Assembly (NCBI GenBank): GCA_902826835.1 | Contig: CADEGH010000021.1 | Location: 1 to 64,000 of the forward strand | Reading direction: 5' to 3' | Length of the DNA: 64,000 bases | DNA from: an uncultured bacterium | GTDB taxonomy: Bacteria > Planctomycetota > GCA-002687715 | In this document: one piece after another, positions 27,852 through 35,958 of the stretch | Layout of the letters: every line of letters starts with the position of its first letter | Numbering within the stretch: the first letter of the stretch is position 1 | The notes under the pieces: model-generated | Database searches by the model: none | The model's input: the letters and a program-made list of their open reading frames with translations, nothing else | Told to the model about the DNA's origin: nothing | Made by a program: the position numbers and the translations under genes

Positions 27852-28457
27852 ATGCACGACGCCTCTTCTGCGCCCTCCTCGGGCTCGGTCTTCCTTGCGC
27901 GCACTTCCGCCGCCATCGTCATCGGGCTCGGCACCTACGCCGTGTTCTGCTTAGTCCTCGGGCTGCGGCACGCCGGCCCCAAGAGTGCGGACCTCCTGGT
28001 TTTCCTCGCCGCGCTGAGTGCCCTCGTAGCGACCGGCCGCTTCCGCCGCAGCTTTCAGGATCAGGAGGAAGCTCGGGTTCAGCTTCACCTGACCGCGCTC
28101 GGGATGGCCATGGTCGCCAACGTTCCCCGCGGCTTCGCAGCGGCGGAGCAGGGGATCCTCTGGGCGGCCTTTGCGTTCCTTTTGGGCTCGGGGCAGCTCT
28201 ATGCGCTGCGGCGCAGCCCAGGGGCGCCGTTCGTGATGGGCCTGCGCGGGCTCTTGGGCGTAGCGTCCACGTTCCTCCACCTCGCTCTTTTCCTGGGGGC
28301 GGGGATCGCGGCGCTGTTTCATGATCTTCCCGAGTTGGCGGCCGGGCCACTGCGCGTGGGGGCGCTGCTGGCAATCTTGATCGGCTTCGTCGATCTCCTC
28401 CTGGCCCTGGGCGCCGATCCCCGCTCCTTGCCACGTCTGGATCACCACTCCGCCTGA
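27852..28457 (+). CDS. Hypothetical membrane protein, about five helices
   Basis: A 201-residue protein I do not recognise. Hydrophobic segments near residues 20-40, 46-62, 103-118, 130-157 and 163-186 predict about five membrane helices, with a short cytosolic-looking loop rich in Arg and Gln at 62-78. The last residues (SLPRLDHHSA) are polar. It starts nine bases after the PhyH gene, so the two are probably cotranscribed. No catalytic motif is visible. The reading frame is well supported by its hydrophobic pattern and by strong third-position GC, but function is unknown. Confidence 0.7.
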   Translation: MHDASSAPSSGSVFLARTSAAIVIGLGTYAVFCLVLGLRHAGPKSADLLVFLAALSALVATGRFRRSFQDQEEARVQLHLTALGMAMVANVPRGFAAAEQGILWAAFAFLLGSGQLYALRRSPGAPFVMGLRGLLGVASTFLHLALFLGAGIAALFHDLPELAAGPLRVGALLAILIGFVDLLLALGADPRSLPRLDHHSA

Positions 28458-28492
28458 ATTGTTGAACCCGGGTCGGCCGAGAAGGAACCCAT

Positions 28493-29995
28493 ATGCGAAC
28501 AATTGCGATCTTGCTGCCGCTGGCGATGGGGTGGTTCGGGCTCTGCCTTGGGGCGGTGGTAGCAGCTCCCCAAGCGCCGGAGCAGGTGGTGGTCGATGCC
28601 CGCAAGGAGCTCGCGGAAGTCGAAAAACTCGCGGAGTCCCTGCAGCCGGGGGACATGCGCACCGCGACCCAACTCCAGCGACGGTTGGACATCGTCGCCC
28701 GGAAGATCAAGAGCGCGCGCAACCAGACCCACCCGGACTGGGCGGACGCCCGGTCGCGGTTCAACGCCGTCTCGAAACGGATTGCGGATACCGCCAATGC
28801 CACCGCTCCCGCGACCGGAGCGGATCCGAATGACCTGGCCAGTTTGGAAACCGACCTGAGCCGGGCCGAACGCGACCTCAAGTCCAATCGGCTCGATCAG
28901 TACGACGACCCGAAATTTGTGGCGGATTGGAACCAGCGCATTGCCGACTTGCGCAAGCGCGTGGAGGCGCTGCCGACCACAGAGCGCAAGCGGGATCGCC
29001 ACCTGAACACCGTGAAGTGGCTCGAAGAGAACATCGTCTACGGCCAGACCCAGCGGCAAGCTTCCCAGAAGGGGGCTGCGAACAATCAGCGGCTGGCCGC
29101 GATTCTCGCGACCTACGAGGCCGCGCAAATGCCTCGTGATTTGGTCGAGCCTCTGGAAGCGGAATCGGTGGTGCATTGGGTCAGCTCGATTCGGGAACGC
29201 CTCGGGTCGATCATGGAGCGGGACCTGGCCGAGGTCGAGGCCTTGGGTCTCGACCCGACCACAGACCGGCAGAAGATCAGCAGTGCTCGTCACTGGATTG
29301 GGAGCACCGCCAGGCGCCAGTTGGAGGAGAAGTTGGCGATGGCCCAAGGCTTGATCGATGGTCAGGCCGACACGGGCACTCAGTACGCGGACTTTATCCT
29401 CAAAGTCGACATCAAGAATCGCGACCAGGTTACCAACGTCCTCTTGGGCGAGGGGCGGTTCGACGAGTGCATGGCCCGTTTGAATGCCGGCGTGAAATCC
29501 GTCCAAGTCGGGCAAGCCTTTGATCGTTCTCTGGACCGCAAGGGTGGTCCGGATCGTAGTGCTCAGGCCGCCAAGCTGTCGGCAGCCGTTGCGCATGCCC
29601 AAGCCTCGGCCGTTTCGGCCCTCGATGCCGTGCGTATGCCTGCCGCCAAGTCGAAGGATCCGGCGCTGCTGAAAATCGCCGAGGAGACCTTCAAGAATCC
29701 CGACTACGGAGTGGGGGCGTGGAAGCGGATGTTGGTTTCCTACGACATCCAGTCAAGGGAGCGTTACGACACTTCGGTGGATCGCAGCGGCACTCGGGCG
29801 TCTCTCACCACCTACCACTACAAGTGGCAGGAATTTGGCGTGCTCACCGCCGAAAAGGTCGGCAACGACTGGTACCTCTTCTACAACCTTCTGAAGAAGT
29901 TCGAATCCGGGGGTTCGACCACGCCGATTGGCCGCTGGATCCTGGCCGACCGTTTCCAGTCCACGCGCATCCTCGAAGAGAACATCGACAAGTGA
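28493..29995 (+). CDS. Exported helical protein of unknown function
   Basis: A 500-residue protein. A signal peptide covers about residues 1-25 (ends VVAAPQA). The mature part to residue 380 is dominated by charged amphipathic helices with heptad-like spacing (ARKELAEVEKLAESL, SRAERDLKSNRL, REDLAEVEALG-type stretches), probably coiled coil. The last 120 residues look different, with aromatic beta strands (YHYKWQEFGVLTAEKVGNDW and YLFYNLLKKF), perhaps a small globular domain. I do not know a family for it. It lies 35 bases after the membrane protein gene on the same strand and converges with the NUDIX gene. Confidence 0.7.
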   Translation: MRTIAILLPLAMGWFGLCLGAVVAAPQAPEQVVVDARKELAEVEKLAESLQPGDMRTATQLQRRLDIVARKIKSARNQTHPDWADARSRFNAVSKRIADTANATAPATGADPNDLASLETDLSRAERDLKSNRLDQYDDPKFVADWNQRIADLRKRVEALPTTERKRDRHLNTVKWLEENIVYGQTQRQASQKGAANNQRLAAILATYEAAQMPRDLVEPLEAESVVHWVSSIRERLGSIMERDLAEVEALGLDPTTDRQKISSARHWIGSTARRQLEEKLAMAQGLIDGQADTGTQYADFILKVDIKNRDQVTNVLLGEGRFDECMARLNAGVKSVQVGQAFDRSLDRKGGPDRSAQAAKLSAAVAHAQASAVSALDAVRMPAAKSKDPALLKIAEETFKNPDYGVGAWKRMLVSYDIQSRERYDTSVDRSGTRASLTTYHYKWQEFGVLTAEKVGNDWYLFYNLLKKFESGGSTTPIGRWILADRFQSTRILEENIDK

Positions 29996-30014
29996 CGGCG
30001 GAAGCGGGCCGCGG

Positions 30015-30890
30015 TCATTGGAACGACAACCGCCCCGCGCGCAATTCCTGATCGGTGCGAAGGATAGCCATCACACTCTTGCCGTCCCGGAGCTCCGAGG
30101 ACGCGACGAGTTCCAGAACGCGGGCCCAGGGGACACGGTGGACTTCAATGAGTTCGTCGTGATCGAGGTTTTGGACGGTGGGAATCAACTCGGTGGCGGC
30201 AAAGAGGTGGATGACCTCGTCGGTGAATCCGGGAGTGGTCCACATCGGTCCGAGGCGGTGCAAACGGCCGGCCCGCATTCCGGATTCTTCGATCACCTCG
30301 CGGTGGGCACATTCTTCCGGGGTCTCGTCGCCGTCGAGTTTCCCGGCCGGAATCTCCCAGATGTAGCCCGACGCGGCGTGCCGGTACTGACGGATCAGAA
30401 TCGCTTCGCCGGAAGAAGTGAGGGGAACGATCGCGGAGGCCCCAGGATGCCGCAGCATCTCCAGAGTTGTCTTGCGACCGTCCGGGAGGGCGATCTCCTC
30501 GACATCGAGCGTGAGCACTCGTCCCCGATACGGCGTCCGCTTGTCCAAGAGGCGGGCTGCGGGCGGTCCGATCATCGGATAGAGATCGCGAAGGTGCAGG
30601 ATCATCCAGTCCCGGAGACCGTCGTCCTTCAGGGGACTGGATCCAATCTCCTCCGGCTCCCAGTGGAGGCAGGTAACCCGCTTGTGGCAGTTTGGGCGCT
30701 GCGTGCGCGCCGGGGCTCCGATCGTGATCAGAACGTCCTCCGGGTGGCACGCCGGGAACGGTACGGCACTCGCGCCTGACTCCAGGGTCTGCACGGTCGG
30801 AGAGATGGAGGCGGGGGGAGGAGCCAGTTTCAGCGCGGCGTGAAGGGCCAAAGCCTGATCTGAGTGGGACGTCAGGAAGTGAAGTTGCAT
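30015..30890 (-). CDS. NUDIX hydrolase with an unusual N-terminal domain
   Basis: A 291-residue protein. Residues 120-285 form an ADP-ribose pyrophosphatase-like NUDIX domain, with a complete NUDIX box from Gly183 to Met205 (GX5EX7REXXEESG pattern) and the family's IRQYRHA and WEIPAGKLD segments. Such enzymes split ADP-ribose or other nucleoside diphosphate derivatives. Residues 1-115 are extra: a FLTSHSDQALALHAAL start, a DVLITIG strand and a CLHWEPEE...LRDWMILHLRDLY helix resemble the outline of low-molecular-weight phosphatase/ArsC-like proteins, but without their CX5R loop. The start at 30890 is an ATG. NUDIX part is firm; the N-terminal reading is tentative. Confidence 0.87.
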   Translation of the reverse strand: MQLHFLTSHSDQALALHAALKLAPPPASISPTVQTLESGASAVPFPACHPEDVLITIGAPARTQRPNCHKRVTCLHWEPEEIGSSPLKDDGLRDWMILHLRDLYPMIGPPAARLLDKRTPYRGRVLTLDVEEIALPDGRKTTLEMLRHPGASAIVPLTSSGEAILIRQYRHAASGYIWEIPAGKLDGDETPEECAHREVIEESGMRAGRLHRLGPMWTTPGFTDEVIHLFAATELIPTVQNLDHDELIEVHRVPWARVLELVASSELRDGKSVMAILRTDQELRAGRLSFQ

Positions 30891-30974
30891 GGCCGGAATC
30901 CACGGACCTGTCAGACTTCGGACAGGCGGTGTCGAGACGGTAACGCCTCCCGCCGGAGGCTCCTCGGTGCGGGC

Positions 30975-31002
30975 TTGGGAGTACGGAATGTAATTCTATA
31001 TC
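30975..31002 (+). promoter_or_regulatory. Sigma70-like promoter of the phosphatase-cytochrome gene
   Basis: TTGGGA (30975-30980) and TATATC (30997-31002) are separated by 16 bases in a locally AT-rich patch. A start of transcription near 31009 would fit the gene that begins at 31061. Confidence 0.45.
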
Positions 31003-31008
31003 TGGTTA

Positions 31009-31020
31009 TGACTTATGTCA
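31009..31020. promoter_or_regulatory. Inverted repeat at the expected transcription start
   Basis: TGAC-TTAT-GTCA is a perfect 12-base inverted repeat. It begins seven bases after the proposed -10 element, the place where a repressor would block transcription. The binding protein is unknown. The short half sites make chance occurrence possible. Confidence 0.35.
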
Positions 31021-31060
31021 GCTCCGTCGGTCTGGCACAGCATGTGTTTATAGGCATCCT

Positions 31061-32122
31061 ATGAAAGCCTCCACGACCGCCCGCTGGTTTGCCCTCTCCG
31101 TGTTTGCCGGGTTCTCCTTCCTCGGTACCGCGGCCTGTTCGAACACCGGCGGAAGCCCTTCCGAGGCAGAGCGCACCAACGGGAACGGGAACGCCGCCGA
31201 GCCGAAACTCGTCCCCGCGCCGCTCAAGGTCGAAAAGCCAGCGGAGGCCGCCGACACCCTAGTCAAGCTGCCGGCGAATCCCCCACAAGAGATGCCCGGG
31301 CTGCACAACGTCGTGAAGCTGAGCGACCGAATCATCATCGGTGCCGAGCCGGAGGGGCGGGAGGCGTTTGCGAGTCTCGTGAAGATGGGAGTGAAGACCA
31401 TCATCTCAGTCGACGGCAAGACCCCGGACGCGGAGGCTGCTGCCAAACACGGATTGCGCTACGTGCACATCCCGATTGGGTACGACGGGATCACCGAGGA
31501 AGAGCGCCTCAAGTTGGCGAAGACCTACCGCGAGCTGCCGGGCCCGGTCTACACCCACTGCTTCCACGGCAAACACCGGGGGCCCGCCGCCGCCGCGGTG
31601 GGGCGGGTCGCGGTCGATGGCGCTCCTCGCGATCAAGCGATCGCCGAAATGTCGCAGTGGTGTGGGACCGGCAAGGCCTACACCGGCCTCTACGAAGTGA
31701 TTGCCCTCGGGGATCTCCCGGAGGCCTCAGCTACGAAGCAACTCGACTACAACTTCGCCCCGGCCGCCGCGATCGGCGGACTGCAATCCGCGATGGTCGT
31801 CGTGGCTCGGGCCGAGGAAGGACTGAAGGCCCTTTCGAAGCAGGGATGGAAAGCGGACGCCCATCATCCCGATTTGGTCGCGATCGAGGAGGCCAAACGC
31901 GCGGCCGATACCTTCACCTCGATCATGCAGCAGGCCGATTATGCGGGCCGCCCCGCCGACTACAAACAGTGGATGGAGCGCAGCGAGGAAACCTCGAAGG
32001 AACTGGTGCTCGTCCTTGAGACGGTCGAGCGCGGCGAGCCCGAGGCTTCGGACCAAGCCCTGAGGCTGTACCAGCGCCTCAAGGCCGACTGTAACGCCTG
32101 TCACAAGTCGTACCGCGACTGA
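31061..32122 (+). CDS. Lipoprotein: tyrosine-phosphatase-like domain plus cytochrome c'-like domain
   Basis: A 353-residue exported protein. A signal with lipobox LGTAAC puts the lipid anchor at Cys26; a Pro/Ala/Glu linker runs to about residue 75. Residues 80-215 resemble a dual-specificity/tyrosine phosphatase: a KTIISVDGKTPD strand-loop and the P-loop HCFHGKHRGP with Cys167 and Arg173 in CX5R spacing. Residues 235-353 form a helical bundle ending CNACHKSYRD, a CXXCH heme motif (Cys344, Cys347, His348) placed as in cytochrome c'. It has its own promoter and a strong terminator, so it is a single-gene unit between the NUDIX and porin genes. The redox or gas-sensing link is inference. Confidence 0.82.
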   Translation: MKASTTARWFALSVFAGFSFLGTAACSNTGGSPSEAERTNGNGNAAEPKLVPAPLKVEKPAEAADTLVKLPANPPQEMPGLHNVVKLSDRIIIGAEPEGREAFASLVKMGVKTIISVDGKTPDAEAAAKHGLRYVHIPIGYDGITEEERLKLAKTYRELPGPVYTHCFHGKHRGPAAAAVGRVAVDGAPRDQAIAEMSQWCGTGKAYTGLYEVIALGDLPEASATKQLDYNFAPAAAIGGLQSAMVVVARAEEGLKALSKQGWKADAHHPDLVAIEEAKRAADTFTSIMQQADYAGRPADYKQWMERSEETSKELVLVLETVERGEPEASDQALRLYQRLKADCNACHKSYRD

Positions 32123-32145
32123 AAATCGACTGCGGACGGCTCTGC

Positions 32146-32175
32146 GGGGCGGACTGGGTCCGCCCCCGTCTTTTT
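32146..32175 (+). terminator. Rho-independent terminator
   Basis: GGGGCGGAC and GTCCGCCCC form a perfect nine-base-pair stem with a TGG loop, followed within five bases by TTTTT. It lies 24 bases after the phosphatase-cytochrome gene and separates it from the porin genes. Confidence 0.85.
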
Positions 32176-32237
32176 CCGGTGGTTTTCCAGTCGCTTAGGG
32201 AAACTCCGTGCATGAACTGAAGGGGATGGGAGATCGC

Positions 32238-33608
32238 ATGCTGAACCGAGAGCTTGGTGTGGGACTTCTGGTGGCTCTCCTCGCTGGCGGCGCAGTAGCG
32301 CAATCGGATCCGCCGACGTCGGTCGAAGGGCGCTTGCTCCAGTTGCTGCGCGACAAAGGGGTCATCGACGCGAAGGAGCACGAAGCGCTGGCTAACTTCG
32401 AGCGGCAAATTAGGGAGGAATCCGACATCGAAGCGCGCCTGGGCACCCGCATCGAAGAACTGACGGCTCGGCTCGCCGACGAGGGCCCGAAGACAACCTA
32501 CAAACCCGGTAAGGGCTTCGGCTGGTCGACCGCGGACAAGAAATTCGCCCTCAATATCGGAGGGCGGCTCCAGTCCCGATTCACCCACGAAGAAAACGAC
32601 GACGAGAGCGGCAACAAGAACGGGGAGGGCGAACCGAACTTCACGGTGGCTCGGGCCCGCCTGATCTTCGAGGGCAATGCATTCGAAGAATACTGGAAGT
32701 ACCGATTCCAATTCGACCTGGCCGGCGACACCGCTCGGGGCAACGTTGGCCCGCTTGCGCTCCCGATGGGGGGAGGTTCCACCGGAACCGGGAGCTTCAC
32801 CTCCGGAAATCGACTGACCGAGTTGAAGGACGCCTACCTCGAATTTGCGAAATGGAAGCCGTTCCAGCTCCGCTTCGGGCAATTCAAGGTGCCCTACTCG
32901 CGGCAGGAAATGGCCAACGTGTTCATGTCGACCTTCGTCGATCGGGCGATCACCAATCGGGTCTTTGCCACTGGACGTGAATCCGGTTTCATGATCTTCG
33001 GCACGATGGGCGGCGAGAAGGAAGACCTGTTCGAGTACTACCTCGGTGCGTTCAATGGCGAGGGCGAGAACCAGAACAACAACGACGACGGACTTCTCTA
33101 CGCGGCCCGGGTCGCGTTCAACCCGTTCGGGGCCATCAAGTACACCGAGTCCGATGTCGATCACACTGAAGATTTCCGAGTCGCGGTGGCCGTCAACGCG
33201 TTCTTCCACGACAACGACAACCACTCCGCCTCGGCACGCTTCGACACCTGGAGCATCGGGGCCGATATCGCGATGGCTTGGCGGGGGTTTTTCTTCACGG
33301 CGGAGTTCCACCGCCGCGAGGTGGAACAGAGCGGGTCCGACCTGGAGGTGACCGGTTGGCATGCCCAGCTCGGCTACTTCCTGATTCCGCACGAATTCGA
33401 AATCGCGCTGCGAGCAGCCGAGATCGACTGGGACGAGAGTGCGACCCTGTCCGGTCAGCGCGAGTACTTGGGACTTCTCGCTTACTACTTTGCGGAGCAC
33501 CACCTGAAGCTTCAGCTCGACTTCGGACGGGTCGAACTCCACGAACACGATCACGTGCGCAATGACGACGAGTGGCGCGCTCGGTTCCAAGCGACCCTGA
33601 TCTTCTGA
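32238..33608 (+). CDS. Phosphate-selective porin, OprO/OprP family (copy 1)
   Basis: A 456-residue outer-membrane protein. ATG at 32238, with GGGAG five bases upstream, gives a signal peptide MLNRELGVGLLVALLAGGAVAQ; a GTG at 32208 would add ten polar residues. Residues 25-75 are a short helical, probably trimer-forming coiled coil (LLQLLRDKGVIDAKEHEAL), then alternating beta strands of a porin barrel starting at LNIGGRLQSRFTHEE, with the conserved LKDAYLEFAKWKPFQLRFGQFKVPYSRQE block. OprO/OprP porins admit phosphate or pyrophosphate. It is about 70% alike to the next gene by eye, so the two are a tandem duplication. Confidence 0.9.
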   Translation: MLNRELGVGLLVALLAGGAVAQSDPPTSVEGRLLQLLRDKGVIDAKEHEALANFERQIREESDIEARLGTRIEELTARLADEGPKTTYKPGKGFGWSTADKKFALNIGGRLQSRFTHEENDDESGNKNGEGEPNFTVARARLIFEGNAFEEYWKYRFQFDLAGDTARGNVGPLALPMGGGSTGTGSFTSGNRLTELKDAYLEFAKWKPFQLRFGQFKVPYSRQEMANVFMSTFVDRAITNRVFATGRESGFMIFGTMGGEKEDLFEYYLGAFNGEGENQNNNDDGLLYAARVAFNPFGAIKYTESDVDHTEDFRVAVAVNAFFHDNDNHSASARFDTWSIGADIAMAWRGFFFTAEFHRREVEQSGSDLEVTGWHAQLGYFLIPHEFEIALRAAEIDWDESATLSGQREYLGLLAYYFAEHHLKLQLDFGRVELHEHDHVRNDDEWRARFQATLIF

Positions 33609-33626
33609 GCCCGCACCGAAGCCCGG

Positions 33627-33655
33627 CTTCACGAGATCTTTACGATGCCTTCACG
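33627..33655 (+). promoter_or_regulatory. PHO-box-like triple repeat upstream of the second porin
   Basis: CTTCACG (33627), CTTTACG (33638) and CTTCACG (33649) are three near-identical heptamers with four-base spacers, an exact 11-base period. The block lies 92 bases before the ATG of the second porin gene. It is the best copy of the motif also seen upstream of pstS. Confidence 0.65.
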
Positions 33656-33747
33656 GACTTGATCGTTTCCGCATGCGATCTTGGCGCCGCCCACCCGGTT
33701 CCTTAACAGTGTGAAGGCCGGGGTGAGCCTCACCTGGAGCTTCCTGC

Positions 33748-35112
33748 ATGCGGATCCCGATCCTGCTCGGGCTGGCCCTCGCCGGCATGGCCCTACCGTC
33801 TTTCGCCCAGACCCCGGGCGAGCCCTCCGTAGAGGGTCGTCTCCTCCAAATCCTTCGCGACAAAGGCGTCATCGATGCCGCGGAGCATGCCGAGCTCTCC
33901 AAGCTCGAACAGGACCTGAGGGACCAATCCCGGTTCGAGTCCAATGTCGACGCCAAGGTGGAAGAGCTGGTGGCACGCCTCGCGGACGAATCTCCGAAGT
34001 CGAGCTACAAGCCGGGCAAGGGATTCGGGTGGGCGACTTCCGACAACCGCTTCGCCCTGAACCTCGGAGGGCGCATCCAGGCCCGGTTCACTCACGAAGA
34101 AAACGACGACGGCAGCGGCAACAAGAACGGGGAGGGAGAGCCCAACTTCTCGGTTCCCCGGGCGCGGATCAACCTTGAGGGGCACGCCTTCGAGGAGTAC
34201 TGGAAGTACAAGATTCAATTCGATGTCGCCGGGGACACCGCCCGGGGCAACGTCGGGCCTCTCGCCCTCCCCATGGGCGCGGGATCGACGGGAACCGGGA
34301 GCTTCACTTCCGGCAATCGCTTGACCGAGCTCAAGGACGCCTATCTCGAGTTCGCCAAATGGAAGGCTTTCTCGATCCGCTTCGGCCAGTTCAAGACGCC
34401 CTACTCAAGGCAGGAGATCACGAGCAGCGGCGCCCAGGAATTCGTGGATCGCGCCATCACCAATCGGGTCTTCGCACCCGGCCGCGAGGCGGGCCTCATG
34501 CTGTTTGGGACGATGGGGGGCGAGAAGGAAGACTTCTTCGAGTACTACCTCGGGGCCTTCAACGGCGAGGGAGAGAATCAGACCAACAACGACGACGGAT
34601 TGCTCTACGTCGGGCGCATGGCGATCAATCCCTTCGGCGGGGTGAAGTACTCGGAGTCCGATACCAAAGGCACGGATTTCCTGATGGCGCTCGGCGTGAA
34701 CGCCCTTTTCCACGACAACGACAACCACTCCACTTCGGCGCGTTTCGACACTTGGAGTGTCGGTGCCGACCTGACCTTGTCTTGGGGCGGGCTCTACTTC
34801 ACCGGCGAGCTGCACTACCGGGAGACCGAGCAGGCCACGAACGACATGGAAGTCCTCGGCTGGCACGCCCAGCTCGGTTACTTCCTTTTGCCCGGGGAAC
34901 TCGAGATTGGTCTGCGGGTCGCCGAAATCGACTGGGACAACAGTGCCACCTTGGCCGCGCAGCGGGAGTATTTGGGCGTCATCGGCTACTTCTTCGCGGA
35001 GCACAACCTGAAGATCCAGTTCGACTTCGGCCGCGTCGAACTGCACGAACACGACCACAGCCGCAATGACGACGAATGGCGGGGGCGCCTCCAGGCCCAG
35101 ATCGTGTTCTGA
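33748..35112 (+). CDS. Phosphate-selective porin, OprO/OprP family (copy 2)
   Basis: A 454-residue outer-membrane porin, close relative of the gene 140 bases upstream. The signal peptide (MRIPILLGLALAGMALPSFAQ) is followed by the same SVEGRLLQILRDKGVIDAAEH coiled-coil opening, the FTHEENDDGSGNKNGEGEPNF loop (only the core quoted by position, about residues 115-135), and the LKDAYLEFAKWKAFSIRFGQ barrel block. The C-terminus ends in a strand with terminal Phe (QAQIVF), the usual outer-membrane assembly signal. The upstream PHO-box-like repeats suggest induction under phosphate limitation. Confidence 0.92.
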   Translation: MRIPILLGLALAGMALPSFAQTPGEPSVEGRLLQILRDKGVIDAAEHAELSKLEQDLRDQSRFESNVDAKVEELVARLADESPKSSYKPGKGFGWATSDNRFALNLGGRIQARFTHEENDDGSGNKNGEGEPNFSVPRARINLEGHAFEEYWKYKIQFDVAGDTARGNVGPLALPMGAGSTGTGSFTSGNRLTELKDAYLEFAKWKAFSIRFGQFKTPYSRQEITSSGAQEFVDRAITNRVFAPGREAGLMLFGTMGGEKEDFFEYYLGAFNGEGENQTNNDDGLLYVGRMAINPFGGVKYSESDTKGTDFLMALGVNALFHDNDNHSTSARFDTWSVGADLTLSWGGLYFTGELHYRETEQATNDMEVLGWHAQLGYFLLPGELEIGLRVAEIDWDNSATLAAQREYLGVIGYFFAEHNLKIQFDFGRVELHEHDHSRNDDEWRGRLQAQIVF

Positions 35113-35119
35113 CATCGAG

Positions 35120-35133
35120 GGTCCGGCCGGACC
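35120..35133. repeat. Perfect 14-base palindrome after the second porin gene
   Basis: GGTCCGGCCGGACC lies seven bases after the porin stop codon and 46 bases before the next gene. It can form a five-base-pair hairpin with a GGCC loop but has no T-run. It could be a weak terminator or a protein site. Confidence 0.4.
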
Positions 35134-35178
35134 GAGTCCGGGCATTGCCTTTCGGGCACGGGTTCGGCATCGTCAGCC

Positions 35179-35958
35179 ATGCGTGTCGTTTCCCTCGTGC
35201 CCAGCTTGACCGAAAGCCTGTTTGCACTCGGGCTCACGGAGCGCGAGCTCGTGGGGCGGACTGCCTGGTGCGAAGAACCGCGGGGCCGCATTGAATCGGT
35301 GCCCACCCTCGGCGGCACGAAGAACCCGGACCTGCGCCGGGTCATCGACGCTGCGCCTGACCTCGTGATCCTAGAGCGAGAGGAAAATCGGCGGGAGGCT
35401 TATGACACCCTCACGCGTGCGGGCGTGCCGGTGTTTGTCGCGCACGTCCTCAAAGTGAGTGATGTGCCGCCGATGCTGCGTGCCCTCGGCAGCGCGGTGG
35501 GGCGAGGCGACGCCGCGGAACCCTGGGCTAGGGAACTGGAAGAACAACTCGCCCGGACTCGTCCCGGCGGCCCGGCGCCGCGGGCGGCCGCCCTCATTTG
35601 GCACCAGCCACTCATGGCGGTGGCGCATAGCCGCTATTCGGGAAATCTCCTCGAACAGGCCGGCTTCGTTTTGCCGGAGCTACAGCCGGACGCTGGTTAT
35701 CCGAAAGTGGATCCTGTCGACCTCGGCCGCGCCGGCGTCGAGTTGCTCTTGCTCACAAGCGAGCCTCACGACTTCACCCTGGCCGAAGGAGAGGCGATCG
35801 CAGATCTGATTCAGGGATCCGGTTTTGTCCGGCCCCGCGTGCGCAAACTGGACGGCAAACACCTGACGTGGTTCGGGACCCGCACCGCGGCGGCGCTGGC
35901 GGCTTTCCGAGCGGTCCGGGTCGACCTTGCCATCGATCGCTCGGCCGCGGGTGCTTGA
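35179..35958 (+). CDS. BtuF/FhuD-type substrate-binding domain protein without signal peptide
   Basis: A 259-residue protein of the PF01497 periplasmic-binding family (cobalamin and iron-siderophore carriers). It starts directly at the first core strand, MRVVSLVPSLTESLFALGL, so there is no room for a signal peptide, and has the typical GRTAWCEEP, TKNPDLRRVIDAAPDLVILE and GNLLEQAGF segments. No permease or ATPase gene is adjacent. Cytosolic stand-alone versions are widespread and poorly understood; alternatively an upstream start could supply an export signal, but the 66 bases back to the porin stop do not encode one in frame. Ligand unknown. Confidence 0.82.
   Translation: MRVVSLVPSLTESLFALGLTERELVGRTAWCEEPRGRIESVPTLGGTKNPDLRRVIDAAPDLVILEREENRREAYDTLTRAGVPVFVAHVLKVSDVPPMLRALGSAVGRGDAAEPWARELEEQLARTRPGGPAPRAAALIWHQPLMAVAHSRYSGNLLEQAGFVLPELQPDAGYPKVDPVDLGRAGVELLLLTSEPHDFTLAEGEAIADLIQGSGFVRPRVRKLDGKHLTWFGTRTAAALAAFRAVRVDLAIDRSAAGA

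Noticed and set aside
32170..32193. T-rich heptamers at 11-base steps before the first porin
   Set aside because: CTTTTTC and GGTTTTC match the PHO-box-like motif poorly and overlap the T-run of the terminator.
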